A DNA stretch of 64,000 nucleotides from GCA-002708145 sp045562755 (GCA_045562755.1 JBJKVF010000006.1:496001-560000), one strand, 5' to 3'; numbered from the stretch's first letter, positions 7,859-17,238 are shown. Numbers and translations are program-made. The notes: generated from the sequence alone by a model not told the origin.

Positions 7859-8803
7859 TTGGTAACATTCTCACATTGGGTAATTTTTAATATAGTACTT
7901 GTCATTGCATTGATAATTGATCTATATGTTTCTCGTAAAACCAAAGAAGTAAGTATGAAAGAAGCAGCATACAGGACTCTTTTTTGGACAGGTGTAGCTG
8001 CAGCTGTAGGTGCATGGATTTTCATCCAGATTGGCTCAACTAAATTAGGGATTGAGTACACTACAGCCTATGTAGCTGAAAGAGCATTAAGTCTTGACAA
8101 TTTATTTGTTTTCATAGTGATATTTAAATATTTTAAACTACCAAAAAAATATGAAGCAAAAGGTCTCTTATATGGAATATTAGGTGCACTTATTTTTAGA
8201 GCCTTGTTCATAACAATTGGAGTCGCAGCTATAAACACATTTTCATGGTTCTTATTAATACTTGGTGGATTCCTAATTTATACTGCTTACAAACTTGCTT
8301 TTACCGGTGATCATGATGTTGATCCATCTAAGAGTTTAGCAGTAAAAGCATTTAAGAGAATAATGCCTGTAACTCAAGAATATCATGGGACTAAATTTTT
8401 TACTAAAATTAAAAATGTTCGTTACGCCACTCCTTTTCTAATGGTAGTAATAGTACTTGAAACATCTGACATAATTTTTGCAATTGACTCTATTCCCACA
8501 GTATTTGGAATTACGGATGACCCTTTTATTGTATGGAGTTCTAATACCATGGCTATACTTGGGATGAGACCATTGTATTTTCTATTAGCCGGAATGGTAA
8601 ACATTTTTAGATTTCTACAGTATGGCTTAGCTTTGATTTTAGGATTTATAGGTCTCAAAATGATTGTAGAATATTTATTACATGATTTTCACATAATTAG
8701 CGAATTAGGTGATGTATATCTTTCATTGGGCATAATCATTTCAATTATAATGGGTAGTATTATATTTTCATTTATTAAACCAGAAAAAGCGCATAATGAT
8801 TAG
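7859..8803 (+). CDS. TerC/Alx-family integral membrane protein
   Basis: The 314-residue polytopic protein has the TerC signatures AERALSLDNLFVFIVIF (about 77-93) and ETSDIIFAIDSIPTVF, with paired aspartates that are thought to bind metal in Alx/TerC manganese exporters. About nine membrane helices are visible. The start codon is TTG at 7859, 32 bases after the greA-like stop, so the gene is likely cotranscribed with it. There is no room for a yybP-ykoY riboswitch between them. Length matches the Alx branch (about 320 residues). Confidence 0.86.
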   Translation: MVTFSHWVIFNIVLVIALIIDLYVSRKTKEVSMKEAAYRTLFWTGVAAAVGAWIFIQIGSTKLGIEYTTAYVAERALSLDNLFVFIVIFKYFKLPKKYEAKGLLYGILGALIFRALFITIGVAAINTFSWFLLILGGFLIYTAYKLAFTGDHDVDPSKSLAVKAFKRIMPVTQEYHGTKFFTKIKNVRYATPFLMVVIVLETSDIIFAIDSIPTVFGITDDPFIVWSSNTMAILGMRPLYFLLAGMVNIFRFLQYGLALILGFIGLKMIVEYLLHDFHIISELGDVYLSLGIIISIIMGSIIFSFIKPEKAHND

Positions 8804-8809
8804 AAAATA

Positions 8810-11716
8810 ATGGTAAGTACATTAAGTAAAAAAAACAATTCTTCTTATACAGATTTAGAAAACGAGCTGAAGAAAAATATTTCTGGTGAAGTTAGGTTTG
8901 ATGAAATCACCAAACAAATGTACTCTACTGATGCCTCAATATATTCTATGGAACCCATTGGAGTTGTTTTACCACACTCAAATGAAGATGTCTCTAATAT
9001 AATAAAAATAGCTCATAAAAATAATGTAAGCATACTACCAAGAGGTGGAGGAACTGGACTCTCAGGCCAAACTGTAAATCATTCAATTGTTATAGATTTT
9101 TCAAAATATATGCACAACATAATCGATGTGAATCCAGAAGAAAAATGGGTGAAAACACAACCTGGTATAACCATAGACCAATTAAATAGTCAACTAAAAC
9201 AATATAATCTTTTCTTTACCCCTGACCCTAGCACAACATCGCGTGCTAACGTAGGAGGCGCCCTTGGAAATAATTCATGTGGAGCCCATTCTGTAATTTA
9301 TGGAAAAACTGTTGATCAAATTATAGATATGGAAGTCATTTTATCTGATGGATCTCTTGCAGATTTCCGAGAACTAGATTTTGAAGAAGTAATAATCAAG
9401 TCTAAATCAAACTCGTTTGAAGGTAATATATATAAAAATCTAATTAATATAGCAAAAAATTCATCCTCAGAAGTAGAAAAAAGATTTTCAAAAGTTCTCA
9501 GAAGAGTTGGTGGTTATAACTTAGACCTTATTCAAGCAACTAACAACTTAAATTTATCAAAAATAATGGTTGGCTCAGAGGGAACACTCGCTGCAATTAC
9601 AAAAGCTAAAGTAAAAATTGAAGAAATACCAAAGTTTAAAGCTCTTTCAGTACTTCATTTCAATGATATAAATTCAGCCATGGAAGCTACAGTTGCAACA
9701 TTAGAAGAGGGCCCAGCGGCAGTTGAACATATAGGAGAAATGATAATTCGTCAGGCAAGAGAATCTTTAGGTTTTTCAAGAAATTTAACATTTCTTGACG
9801 GAAAACCATCTGATATTTTAGTTGTTGAAATGACTGGTGATTCCAAAAAAGAGGTGGAAGATAAAATTCAAAAACTGGATGAAAGAATGAAGAAAGATGG
9901 TAAGCCTTACTCTGCTACTAAGTTATTCAAATCATCTGAACAAAATCAAGTATGGGGTATGAGACAGGCAGGATTAGGTTTACTGATGAATATACCTGGT
10001 GATGCAAAGCCAGCAGCGTTTGTTGAGGATACAGCTGTGTCTCCAGAAAAGCTACCAGAATATGTAAGACGTTTCGATGAGATTGTACGATCAAATAACA
10101 CAGAAGCTGGGTATTATGGACACGCATCAGTTGGATGTTTACATATTAGGCCTGTTGTTAATTTGAAAGATAAAGAAGGTATAAAAACTATGGAAAAAAT
10201 TTCTGATGAAGTATCAGACCTAGTTTTAGAGTTTGGAGGCTCACTTAGTGGAGAGCATGGAGATGGAATTGTTCGTGGAGCTTGGGCTGAAAAAATGTTT
10301 GGTAAAGATTTAGTTAACCACTTTAGAGAAGTAAAATCTACTTTTGATCCAAAGGGAATAATGAATCCAAAAAAAATTTTTGACACCACTCCTCTAACAG
10401 AAAATCTAAGATATGGCGAAGAATATAAAACTATTGATATCAATACAAAGTATGATTGGAGCAAAGATGGAGGATTTTCTTCAGCTATTGAAAATTGTAC
10501 TGGAGTTGGAGCTTGTAGAAAACTAAAAGCAGGATCAATGTGCCCTTCATATCAAGCTACAAGAGAAGAAATGCACTCAACTAGAGGTAGGGCAAATGTA
10601 CTTAGAGGCATAATTACTGGTAGTCTACCTCATGAAAAATTTCATTCAAAAGAACTTTTCAATGTTCTTAGCTTATGTGTTGAGTGTAAATCTTGCAAAT
10701 CTGAGTGCCCATCTAATGTAGATATGGCAAAAATCAAATCAGAATTTTTGTATAACTATAATAAAAAAAATGGGACACCAATAGCGTCAAAAATTATAGG
10801 TAATATACATCTTTTAAATTCTTTAGGGTCAAAATTCTCATATATTACAAACTTGATTTTTAAATCCTATTTGTTTAGACAAATTAATGAAAAAGTTTTA
10901 GGATTTGATAGCCGCAGACCTTTGCCAGCACTATCTAATTATACTTTTGAAAAATGGTTCAAGAAACATAAATCTAACTCTTCTAAATCAAGAGGAAAAA
11001 TTATCTTATTTCATGACACATATATGAATTTTAATCATCCTGAATCTGGTATAGCTGCTACTAAAATTTTAGAAAATTTAGGTTTTGAGATAGAAATCTT
11101 GGACAGAAAATGTTGTGGAAGGCCAATGATCTCTAAAGGGCTTTTAGATCAAGCAGCAAAAAATGCTAAATTTAATGTTGACCTTTTATATCAGTATGTA
11201 GAAAAAGGTTACAAAATTGTTGGATCTGAATCTAGTTGTATGATGACATTAAAAGATGAGTACCCTGATTTACTTAATCAAAATGAAAAAGCGATAAAAG
11301 TTTCAGATAATACCTTTATGATTGAAGAGATTATCGCCAACACTTTGGATGACGGGAAAGAGCAAATTAGGTGGAATGAGAAAAAATCAAATATAAATAT
11401 TCAACTACACTGTCATCAAAAAGCACTAGTAGGGTCAGAAGCTACTAAAATAGCCTTGAACCTGCCAAAAAATTTCAATGCAAAAATTATTGATGCTGGA
11501 TGTTGTGGCATGGCTGGATCTTTTGGATTTGAGAAGAAAAATTATGATATATCTATAAAAATGGCAGAGGAAAGATTATTTCCAGCTCTTGAAAAAAGTG
11601 ACGAGAGTGATTCAGTAGTTATTACTGGTGTTTCATGTAAACAACAAATTATTGATGGTACATCAAGGAGCGCTAAATTTTTACCCGAAGTTTTAGCAGA
11701 AGCTATAGATGACTAA
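8810..11716 (+). CDS. GlcD-GlcF-type FAD/Fe-S oxidoreductase (YdiJ-like 2-hydroxyacid dehydrogenase)
   Basis: This 968-residue fusion has an FAD-binding PCMH domain (PRGGGTGLSGQT, ALGNNSCGAHS, VGSEGTLAAIT), the FAD-linked oxidase C domain (GHASVGCLHIRP, SGEHGDGIVRG, FDPKGIMNPKKIF), and an iron-sulfur region with two cysteine clusters (CTGVGAC...C and CVECKSCKSEC). The C-terminal part has CCG-type domains (RKCCGRPM, DAGCCGMAGSFG). This is the YdiJ arrangement, an oxidase of D-2-hydroxyacids such as D-lactate or D-2-hydroxyglutarate passing electrons to the respiratory chain. The substrate is not determined. It starts 6 bases after terC; its stop is 3 bases from the converging next gene. Confidence 0.88.
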   Translation: MVSTLSKKNNSSYTDLENELKKNISGEVRFDEITKQMYSTDASIYSMEPIGVVLPHSNEDVSNIIKIAHKNNVSILPRGGGTGLSGQTVNHSIVIDFSKYMHNIIDVNPEEKWVKTQPGITIDQLNSQLKQYNLFFTPDPSTTSRANVGGALGNNSCGAHSVIYGKTVDQIIDMEVILSDGSLADFRELDFEEVIIKSKSNSFEGNIYKNLINIAKNSSSEVEKRFSKVLRRVGGYNLDLIQATNNLNLSKIMVGSEGTLAAITKAKVKIEEIPKFKALSVLHFNDINSAMEATVATLEEGPAAVEHIGEMIIRQARESLGFSRNLTFLDGKPSDILVVEMTGDSKKEVEDKIQKLDERMKKDGKPYSATKLFKSSEQNQVWGMRQAGLGLLMNIPGDAKPAAFVEDTAVSPEKLPEYVRRFDEIVRSNNTEAGYYGHASVGCLHIRPVVNLKDKEGIKTMEKISDEVSDLVLEFGGSLSGEHGDGIVRGAWAEKMFGKDLVNHFREVKSTFDPKGIMNPKKIFDTTPLTENLRYGEEYKTIDINTKYDWSKDGGFSSAIENCTGVGACRKLKAGSMCPSYQATREEMHSTRGRANVLRGIITGSLPHEKFHSKELFNVLSLCVECKSCKSECPSNVDMAKIKSEFLYNYNKKNGTPIASKIIGNIHLLNSLGSKFSYITNLIFKSYLFRQINEKVLGFDSRRPLPALSNYTFEKWFKKHKSNSSKSRGKIILFHDTYMNFNHPESGIAATKILENLGFEIEILDRKCCGRPMISKGLLDQAAKNAKFNVDLLYQYVEKGYKIVGSESSCMMTLKDEYPDLLNQNEKAIKVSDNTFMIEEIIANTLDDGKEQIRWNEKKSNINIQLHCHQKALVGSEATKIALNLPKNFNAKIIDAGCCGMAGSFGFEKKNYDISIKMAEERLFPALEKSDESDSVVITGVSCKQQIIDGTSRSAKFLPEVLAEAIDD

Positions 11717-11719
11717 ATA

Positions 11720-12835
11720 TTAGTCAACAAAAATTTGTTTAAGTCTTTCCGCAATAATAATCTCTTCCCCGTCTTGTACATTGACCATCACAATGCTTAT
11801 TTCATTAATATTTGATTGTGTTGAAACAAAAATATTAGGTCTACCATTTTCTAATTCAAATAGAATTTTTTCTAGAGACGGCCCCTGATAATTTTCATTA
11901 AATCTTACTACTACTGTTGGGCCTTGCCTAATTTGTTTGTCATCTTCTATAGTAACCTCGATTCCTTGGATCTCTTGAAGTAAAGTTTTAATTGTTTTTG
12001 CTTTATCTAGCCAGGTATCCCATTCCATCGATTCATCTTGATCTATAAACAATTGTAAAGCAGTAATTAGTCCTATAATATTCTCCTTAGAAACTTTCAT
12101 AGGCCTTCCTATTGCAGCTAGATCAGAATGAAGGTTAAGTGAATTCATGAATGCAGCCTCAACTAATTCTTTTTGCCCTACTAAAAATCCTGTTGATTGA
12201 GGTCCTTGAATTCCTTTTCCACCACTAAAAGCAACTAAATCAACCCCCATATCAATAAATTTAGATAAGTTTTCTCTGGGAGGTAATTCTGCTGCTGCGT
12301 CTAAAATAATTGGAACGTTATTTTCTTGAGCTACTTTTATAGTTTTCAACAAACCTAACCCTCTACTTAACCATGGCGCCATAACATATGCAATACAGGC
12401 TGTTTTATCAGAAATCAATTTACTTAATTCTTCCTCTGAAGAATATTCGACAATTTTAGCACCAGGCATTACAAAGGATTTTTCATAACGATTTCTTTGC
12501 ATAGAATGTAATAATACTTGATTTTTCGCTAAAGAAGAACTTGGTAAAAGATCTACTTTACTTTCATCTTTACCAGTCATACAAGCAGCAACCATTAGTA
12601 CTTGAGCTGCAGCGCATCCAGAAGTCACTAAACCTTTTTCAGCATTACATATTTTAGCAATAAAATCACCTGCAGATTTATTAAGTTTTACCATGTCTAC
12701 AAAAACAGATGAGGCTTCATTCATTGCTGATAAAACTTCTGGTTTCATTAGTGAGCCGCCAAGTACTGTTACCCAGCTTTGAGCATTTATTACTGGTTCA
12801 ATACCTAATTTTTTATAAACTTCGGGTGACTTCAT
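11720..12835 (-). CDS. SelA-like/DgaE-like PLP-dependent enzyme
   Basis: The 371-residue product resembles the SelA branch of fold-type I PLP enzymes. Features are the N-terminal PVINAQSWVTVLGGSLM segment, a GLVTSGCAAAQVL cofactor loop, the PLP-contacting LDAAAELPP aspartate region, and the putative Schiff-base lysine in FSGGKGIQGPQSTG. The N-terminal SelB/tRNA-type region of true SelA (about 460 residues) is missing, so it is more like D-glucosaminate-6-phosphate ammonia-lyase or related beta-eliminating enzymes. The exact substrate is unknown. It stands alone between convergent and codirectional neighbours. Confidence 0.75.
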   Translation of the reverse strand: MKSPEVYKKLGIEPVINAQSWVTVLGGSLMKPEVLSAMNEASSVFVDMVKLNKSAGDFIAKICNAEKGLVTSGCAAAQVLMVAACMTGKDESKVDLLPSSSLAKNQVLLHSMQRNRYEKSFVMPGAKIVEYSSEEELSKLISDKTACIAYVMAPWLSRGLGLLKTIKVAQENNVPIILDAAAELPPRENLSKFIDMGVDLVAFSGGKGIQGPQSTGFLVGQKELVEAAFMNSLNLHSDLAAIGRPMKVSKENIIGLITALQLFIDQDESMEWDTWLDKAKTIKTLLQEIQGIEVTIEDDKQIRQGPTVVVRFNENYQGPSLEKILFELENGRPNIFVSTQSNINEISIVMVNVQDGEEIIIAERLKQIFVD

Positions 12836-12892
12836 AGATAATTAATTTTGTATGCATTAAGATGTTTATGCAAAATTATTCTACTAAAAAAA

Positions 12893-14026
12893 TTAGTTTG
12901 TTGAAAGCGTTCTTTCTCTCAATTGGCCACAACCAGCATTAATATCTATACCCTTTTCAACACGTATTGTTGAAGGAATTCCAAATCTCTTCAGTACCCC
13001 TTGAAATAGTCTATTTGCTTGATCATCTGTTCTTAAGTATCCACCATTAGTTGTAGGATTTACAGGAATTAGGTTTACGTGACAATGTAAACCATTTAGT
13101 AATTTTCCAAGTTTTTCAGCACTTTCAAGTGAATCATTTTGATCTTTTAGCAGCACATATTCAAAAAATATTCTTCTATTTGTTTTTTCTACATAATGAT
13201 GGCATATATCTAGGAGTTCTTCTATAGGAAACCTCTTATTGACTGGCATAGTTTCAGATCTTGTCTTATTATCAGAAGCATGTAGTGAAATAGCTAAATT
13301 AATTTGTAATTTTTCTTCAGCTAATTTCTTAATTTGTGGAACTAGCCCTACGGTTGAAATAGTTATATGCCTTGAACCAATATTTATACCGGTATTATCA
13401 ATAATATTTTTTAAGGATAAAATAGTATTTTTATAGTTTGCTAATGGTTCCCCCATTCCCATGTATACAATATTAGTTATTCCTTGTATTTCGCCTTTTT
13501 TTCTTTTTCCTTGTTCTACTTCTAATAAATCTTCTTGAATAGCTATTTTTTGAAGTTGTAAAACTTGTTCAACGATTTCTCCTGAAGATAAATTTCTTCT
13601 AAAACCCTGCTGTCCTGTAGCACAAAAAGTACATCCTAATGCACACCCTGCCTGCGTCGAAATACAAGCAGTTTTTCTACCTTTTTTTCCATAATCAGAA
13701 TTATATCTCATGAGTACACTTTCAATAAGCTCGCCATCATCTAAGCTAAATAAAAGCTTAGTAGTAGAAGAATCACTTGAATCTAGATGAATTTTTTTTT
13801 CTAATGTACTAATTCTGAATTGTTTTTCTAAATTACTTCTAAAATCCTTAGAAAGAGTTGTTATTTCTGAAAAATGGAGATTACATTCTTTATATATTGA
13901 TCTCCAAAGTTGTTCAGTTCTATATGGTTTTTCACCAGATTCAACAATAAGCTTATTTAATTCCTCTTTTTGTAAGTTGAGTATTGAGGGAATATTAGAT
14001 TTTTTTTTCATTTGTAATTTTTCCAT
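12893..14026 (-). CDS. rlmN: RlmN 23S rRNA/tRNA adenine C2 methyltransferase (radical SAM)
   Basis: The 377-residue protein has the radical-SAM CxxxCxxC cluster motif in QAGCALGCTFCATG, the RlmN GxGEP-type MGMGEPLANY motif, a SLHASDNKTR segment, and the C-terminal conserved cysteine in NAGCGQL that forms the methyl-cysteine/RNA adduct. A lysine-rich insertion (LEVEQGKRKKGEIQG) is a mild oddity. RlmN methylates A2503 in 23S rRNA and A37 in some tRNAs. Length and all key residues are present. Confidence 0.94.
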   Translation of the reverse strand: MEKLQMKKKSNIPSILNLQKEELNKLIVESGEKPYRTEQLWRSIYKECNLHFSEITTLSKDFRSNLEKQFRISTLEKKIHLDSSDSSTTKLLFSLDDGELIESVLMRYNSDYGKKGRKTACISTQAGCALGCTFCATGQQGFRRNLSSGEIVEQVLQLQKIAIQEDLLEVEQGKRKKGEIQGITNIVYMGMGEPLANYKNTILSLKNIIDNTGINIGSRHITISTVGLVPQIKKLAEEKLQINLAISLHASDNKTRSETMPVNKRFPIEELLDICHHYVEKTNRRIFFEYVLLKDQNDSLESAEKLGKLLNGLHCHVNLIPVNPTTNGGYLRTDDQANRLFQGVLKRFGIPSTIRVEKGIDINAGCGQLRERTLSTN

Positions 14027-14141
14027 AACTAATATGTTATGATAAATACGATATAAAGCAATAAAATATTTGATAATGATTTAATCAAAATTTAATCTTT
14101 TTTGTTTTATAATTATATATACCTAAGTAAAAAATAAAATA

Positions 14142-14975
14142 TTGAATAAAATTAATAATAAAGAAATCACCTCTTCTGGAAGTAGTGAAAATATAATTAA
14201 GTTTGATCATTCAAATAACATACTTGAATGTAAAAATTTGTCTGTGAATTATGGAGAGGCAACTGCCATAGAAAATGTCAGTATGGGCGTACCAAAAAAT
14301 AGTATAGTTTCATTAATTGGACCTTCTGGATGTGGTAAAAGCACGTTACTAAGATGCTTTAACCGTATGAATGATCTCATACCGCAAGCCAAAGTAAGTG
14401 GAAGTGTAACGTTTTTTCAAAATGAAATTTATTCCGATGATGTAGACCCAACTGAAATACGCTTCAGAATAGGCATGGTTTTTCAGAGACCAAATCCTTT
14501 TCCTAAAAGTATTTATGAGAATATTGCATTTGGGCCAAAAATTAATGGAATAACTGAAAATTTAGATGAAGTAGTTGAAAATTCCCTAAAAAGAGCTGCC
14601 GTTTGGGATGAAGTAAAAGATAGACTAAATGAAAGTGCATTAAGTATTTCTGGCGGTCAACAACAAAGAATATGTATAGCTAGAGCATTGGCAGTCAATC
14701 CCGAGGTAATACTGATGGATGAACCAGCCTCAGCATTAGACCCAATATCTACTCAATCTATTGAAGACTTGATAGTAGAACTATCATCCGATGTAACTAT
14801 ACTTATAGTCACTCATAATATGCAACAAGCAACTAGAATATCTGACTATGCCGCATTTATGCTTGCAGGTGAAGATAGGATAGGTAGGCTAATAGAGTAC
14901 GGTACAAATGAGCAGATATTCGGTAATCCTAAAGATGATAGAACAGAAGCATATGTAACCGGAAGAATAGGATAA
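14142..14975 (+). CDS. pstB: Phosphate ABC transporter ATP-binding protein
   Basis: This is an ABC ATPase with a Walker A (GPSGCGKST) followed by the PstB-specific LLRCFNRMNDLIP, signature LSISGGQQQR and Walker B VILMDEP. The FNRMNDL element is diagnostic of phosphate transporters. The frame starts with TTG at 14142; a TATAAT hexamer at 14108-14113 could be its -10 box. phoU follows 4 bases later, but the PstS, PstC and PstA genes are not in this window, so the operon is split. About 30 residues precede the ABC domain. Confidence 0.92.
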   Translation: MNKINNKEITSSGSSENIIKFDHSNNILECKNLSVNYGEATAIENVSMGVPKNSIVSLIGPSGCGKSTLLRCFNRMNDLIPQAKVSGSVTFFQNEIYSDDVDPTEIRFRIGMVFQRPNPFPKSIYENIAFGPKINGITENLDEVVENSLKRAAVWDEVKDRLNESALSISGGQQQRICIARALAVNPEVILMDEPASALDPISTQSIEDLIVELSSDVTILIVTHNMQQATRISDYAAFMLAGEDRIGRLIEYGTNEQIFGNPKDDRTEAYVTGRIG

Positions 14976-14979
14976 AATT

Positions 14980-15663
14980 ATGGTTAATAACAATGATTTA
15001 AATTCTGCACGACAGGGTTTTGAGGCAAGTTTAAACAAATTGCAGTCCGATATACTACTACTTGGAGACCTGGTTATTCAAGCAATCAACAAATCTATAA
15101 ATTCCTTAAAGACTAGAAATATAGAACAATCTGAGGAAGTTATAAAAGATGATGACAATATAGATGAACTAGAAACACAAATACAGGTTTTATGTGTAGA
15201 ACTGATAAGGAAAGAAGCTCCATTAGCATCAGATCTTAGAAGAATTGTATCTGCACTACAAATAGTAGACGAGCTTGAAAGAATTGGTGATTATGCTGAA
15301 GGTATAGCAAAAATCAGTATCACTATGGGAAACTTGATTCCAATCAATGAATTAGTCTTAATACCAAAAATGGCTGAAAATTCTGTAAATATGCTATCTC
15401 GATCCTTAGAATCATACACCCTGAGAGATTTTTCACTTTGTAGCAGCATACTTGAAGAGCTAAGATCCAAAGATAAAGATATTAATGCAATGCATAAACA
15501 GGTCCAAAAAGAATTATTAAATACTATTAAATCTGACTCATCTAAAGGTGGTGAGCAAGCTACCTATTTGATGTGGGCTGCCCATAATCTTGAAAGAATA
15601 GCAGATCGTTCAAAAAATATTGCCGAAAGATCACTCTTTCAGGTAACCGGAGAGATAAATTAA
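14980..15663 (+). CDS. phoU: PhoU phosphate-signalling/transport regulator
   Basis: The 227-residue all-helical protein has two PhoU repeats, each carrying the metal-cluster motif type ExxxDxxxD: about DELERIGDYAEGIA in the first and HNLERIADRSKNIAER in the second. PhoU modulates the Pst transporter and the PhoR/PhoB system. It is translationally close to pstB (4-base gap). Its TAA stop shares bases with the stop of the converging HTH gene (4-base overlap). Confidence 0.92.
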   Translation: MVNNNDLNSARQGFEASLNKLQSDILLLGDLVIQAINKSINSLKTRNIEQSEEVIKDDDNIDELETQIQVLCVELIRKEAPLASDLRRIVSALQIVDELERIGDYAEGIAKISITMGNLIPINELVLIPKMAENSVNMLSRSLESYTLRDFSLCSSILEELRSKDKDINAMHKQVQKELLNTIKSDSSKGGEQATYLMWAAHNLERIADRSKNIAERSLFQVTGEIN

Positions 15664-16046
15664 TACTTAATTGATGGTAATGGTTTTCTCGGCTTGATTA
15701 TATTTTTCATAATATTTTGAGTATTATAAATTTTACGATCTACATTCTTATTGTTTAAATTCATTTTAAGAGCTCGACGAACCGTTCTTGTACTTAGCTT
15801 GTATAAAATAGCAATTTCTTGAATTGATAGTCCATTTTCACTCATCAAAATAATTTCTTTATTTCTTTGAATAATCTTATATTTTTTATTATTATTCATA
15901 TCATCATATTTACAAAATGATAGTTTACAATTAAGGCATGATGGTGAAATATCACATCCTTCATCAGTATATTTATAATTATCAGGCAGAGAATCTTCTC
16001 TTATGACAAGCAAATTATTTTTATTTTTTTGTGTTTTCAATAACAT
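15660..16046 (-). CDS. SOS-box-controlled cysteine-cluster/helix-turn-helix protein
   Basis: The 128-residue protein has four cysteines spaced C-x5-C-x2-C-x4-C (31, 37, 40, 45; GCDISPSCLNC) that could bind zinc or an iron-sulfur cluster. A resolvase-like helix-turn-helix follows at about 72-93 (LSIQEIAILYKLSTRTVRR), then a basic tail. The cysteine motif recalls small DNA-binding proteins I associate with Chloroflexota, but I cannot search to confirm. The promoter holds a perfect LexA-type palindrome (16061-16076) between -35 and -10. The ATG lies 10 bases from the -10, so the mRNA is probably leaderless. It is predicted to be DNA-damage induced; function unknown. Confidence 0.65.
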   Translation of the reverse strand: MLLKTQKNKNNLLVIREDSLPDNYKYTDEGCDISPSCLNCKLSFCKYDDMNNNKKYKIIQRNKEIILMSENGLSIQEIAILYKLSTRTVRRALKMNLNNKNVDRKIYNTQNIMKNIIKPRKPLPSIKY

Positions 16047-16056
16047 ATATATATAT

Positions 16057-16086
16057 ATTATAGAACATAAGTTCTAATTATTTCAA
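16057..16086 (-). promoter_or_regulatory. Promoter of the HTH gene
   Basis: Read on the minus strand, TTGAAA (16086-16081) is followed after 18 bases by TATAAT (16062-16057). Ten bases separate the -10 box from the ATG at 16046, predicting a transcript with almost no leader. The SOS palindrome occupies most of the spacer. Confidence 0.65.
16061..16076. promoter_or_regulatory. LexA-type SOS operator (perfect palindrome)
   Basis: TAGAACATAAGTTCTA has perfect 6-base arms around an ATAA centre and matches the GAAC-N4-GTTC form known for LexA/DinR boxes of Gram-positive-type bacteria. It overlaps the -10 box and spacer of the HTH gene. The same half and centre (TAGAACATAAGT) recur in front of lexA in this window, which strongly supports the assignment. 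Confidence 0.75.
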
Positions 16087-16188
16087 GTTATTTTTAAATC
16101 CTTAATAATTTTCAGTCCTTTTATTATTTATTTTTACATGCTAGACTGAACTTGAGAATAAACATACCTGCTATATGGAGAAGTCTAG

Positions 16189-17238
16189 ATGAAAAGTAAA
16201 GCCGCAATTCATATCGAACATAATAAAAAATTAGTTATTGATGAAATTAATATTCCAAATCCTAAGGATAATCAAGTAGTTGTAAGACTTTTTTCAAGTG
16301 GAGTTTGCCATTCTCAGTTACATCAAATGCACAATATCGATACTCCCACACCAACATTATTAGGGCATGAAGGATTTGGTATTGTAACTAATGTAGGTAA
16401 ATCAGTTACACATCTTCAAGAGGGAGATGCCGCAATAGTTACTTGGGTGCCAAGGGAACCTATTTCAGGTAGATGGTTTCCTCCTTCAGGAGGAGCAACT
16501 TGGAATGGGAAGCAACTTAGTGGAGCCACAGCAACTTGGTCGGAAGATGTTATTGTATGGAGTGGATATGTAGTCAAAGTTATGGATGATGCCCCAAAAG
16601 ACCTTACTTCTATAGTTGGATGTGCTGTATTAACTGGTGCTGGAGCTGTCACCCATACTGCAAAGGTAAGGCCCGAAGAATCCGTTGCTGTTTTTGGTGT
16701 TGGTGGTGTTGGAATTTCAGCAATCCAAATGGCTTCAATATTAGAAGCATATCCAATTATTGCAGTAGATTTAGATGACTCCAAATTAGATTTTGCTAAA
16801 CAATTTGGAGCAACTCATGTTATAAATGCAAAAAAAGATGATCCTGTGAAAAAAATAATCGAAATTACTAATGGTGGTGCTGATTATTGTTTTGATGCAA
16901 TTGGGTTAAGAATTACTAATGAACAAATACTTCCAGCAACACGAGGTGGAGGATCAGGAGCTGACAATATTGGAGGTATGGCAGTATTAATAGGTATGCC
17001 TGGAAAAGAAATGACTATTGATCCAGGACACTTCATGTACCATCAAAGGCAATATAGAGGTTCATTAGGTGCTACATATCCAGAAAAAGATTTCAATATG
17101 TACATTAGGTTGCATAATGAGGGAAAATTTCCTCTGAATAAATTAGTAACAAAGAGGTATAAACTAGATGAAATTAATGATGCATGCGATGATTTAGAAA
17201 ATGGAAGAATTTTTGGTAGAGCTATAATAGAATACTAA
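16189..17238 (+). CDS. Zinc-type medium-chain alcohol dehydrogenase lacking the structural-zinc loop
   Basis: This MDR-family protein of 349 residues has the catalytic-zinc ligands in GVCHSQ, LGHEGFG and VGCAVLTGAG, and the Rossmann motif FGVGGVGISAIQ, followed by an acidic NAD-binding residue (VDLDDSK). It is class III/aryl-alcohol-like. The structural-zinc lobe that normally has four closely spaced cysteines is replaced by a cysteine-free segment (PREPISGRWFPPSGG). It probably oxidises an alcohol or hemithioacetal with NAD+; the substrate is unknown. Its stop shares a CTAA tetramer with the converging Gfo/Idh gene. Confidence 0.83.
   Translation: MKSKAAIHIEHNKKLVIDEINIPNPKDNQVVVRLFSSGVCHSQLHQMHNIDTPTPTLLGHEGFGIVTNVGKSVTHLQEGDAAIVTWVPREPISGRWFPPSGGATWNGKQLSGATATWSEDVIVWSGYVVKVMDDAPKDLTSIVGCAVLTGAGAVTHTAKVRPEESVAVFGVGGVGISAIQMASILEAYPIIAVDLDDSKLDFAKQFGATHVINAKKDDPVKKIIEITNGGADYCFDAIGLRITNEQILPATRGGGSGADNIGGMAVLIGMPGKEMTIDPGHFMYHQRQYRGSLGATYPEKDFNMYIRLHNEGKFPLNKLVTKRYKLDEINDACDDLENGRIFGRAIIEY

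Noticed and set aside
16043..16060. TA dinucleotide repeat as a phase-variable tract
   Set aside because: The ATATAT run overlaps the leaderless start and -10 box of the HTH gene but is short, and the same kind of run is common in this AT-rich DNA.
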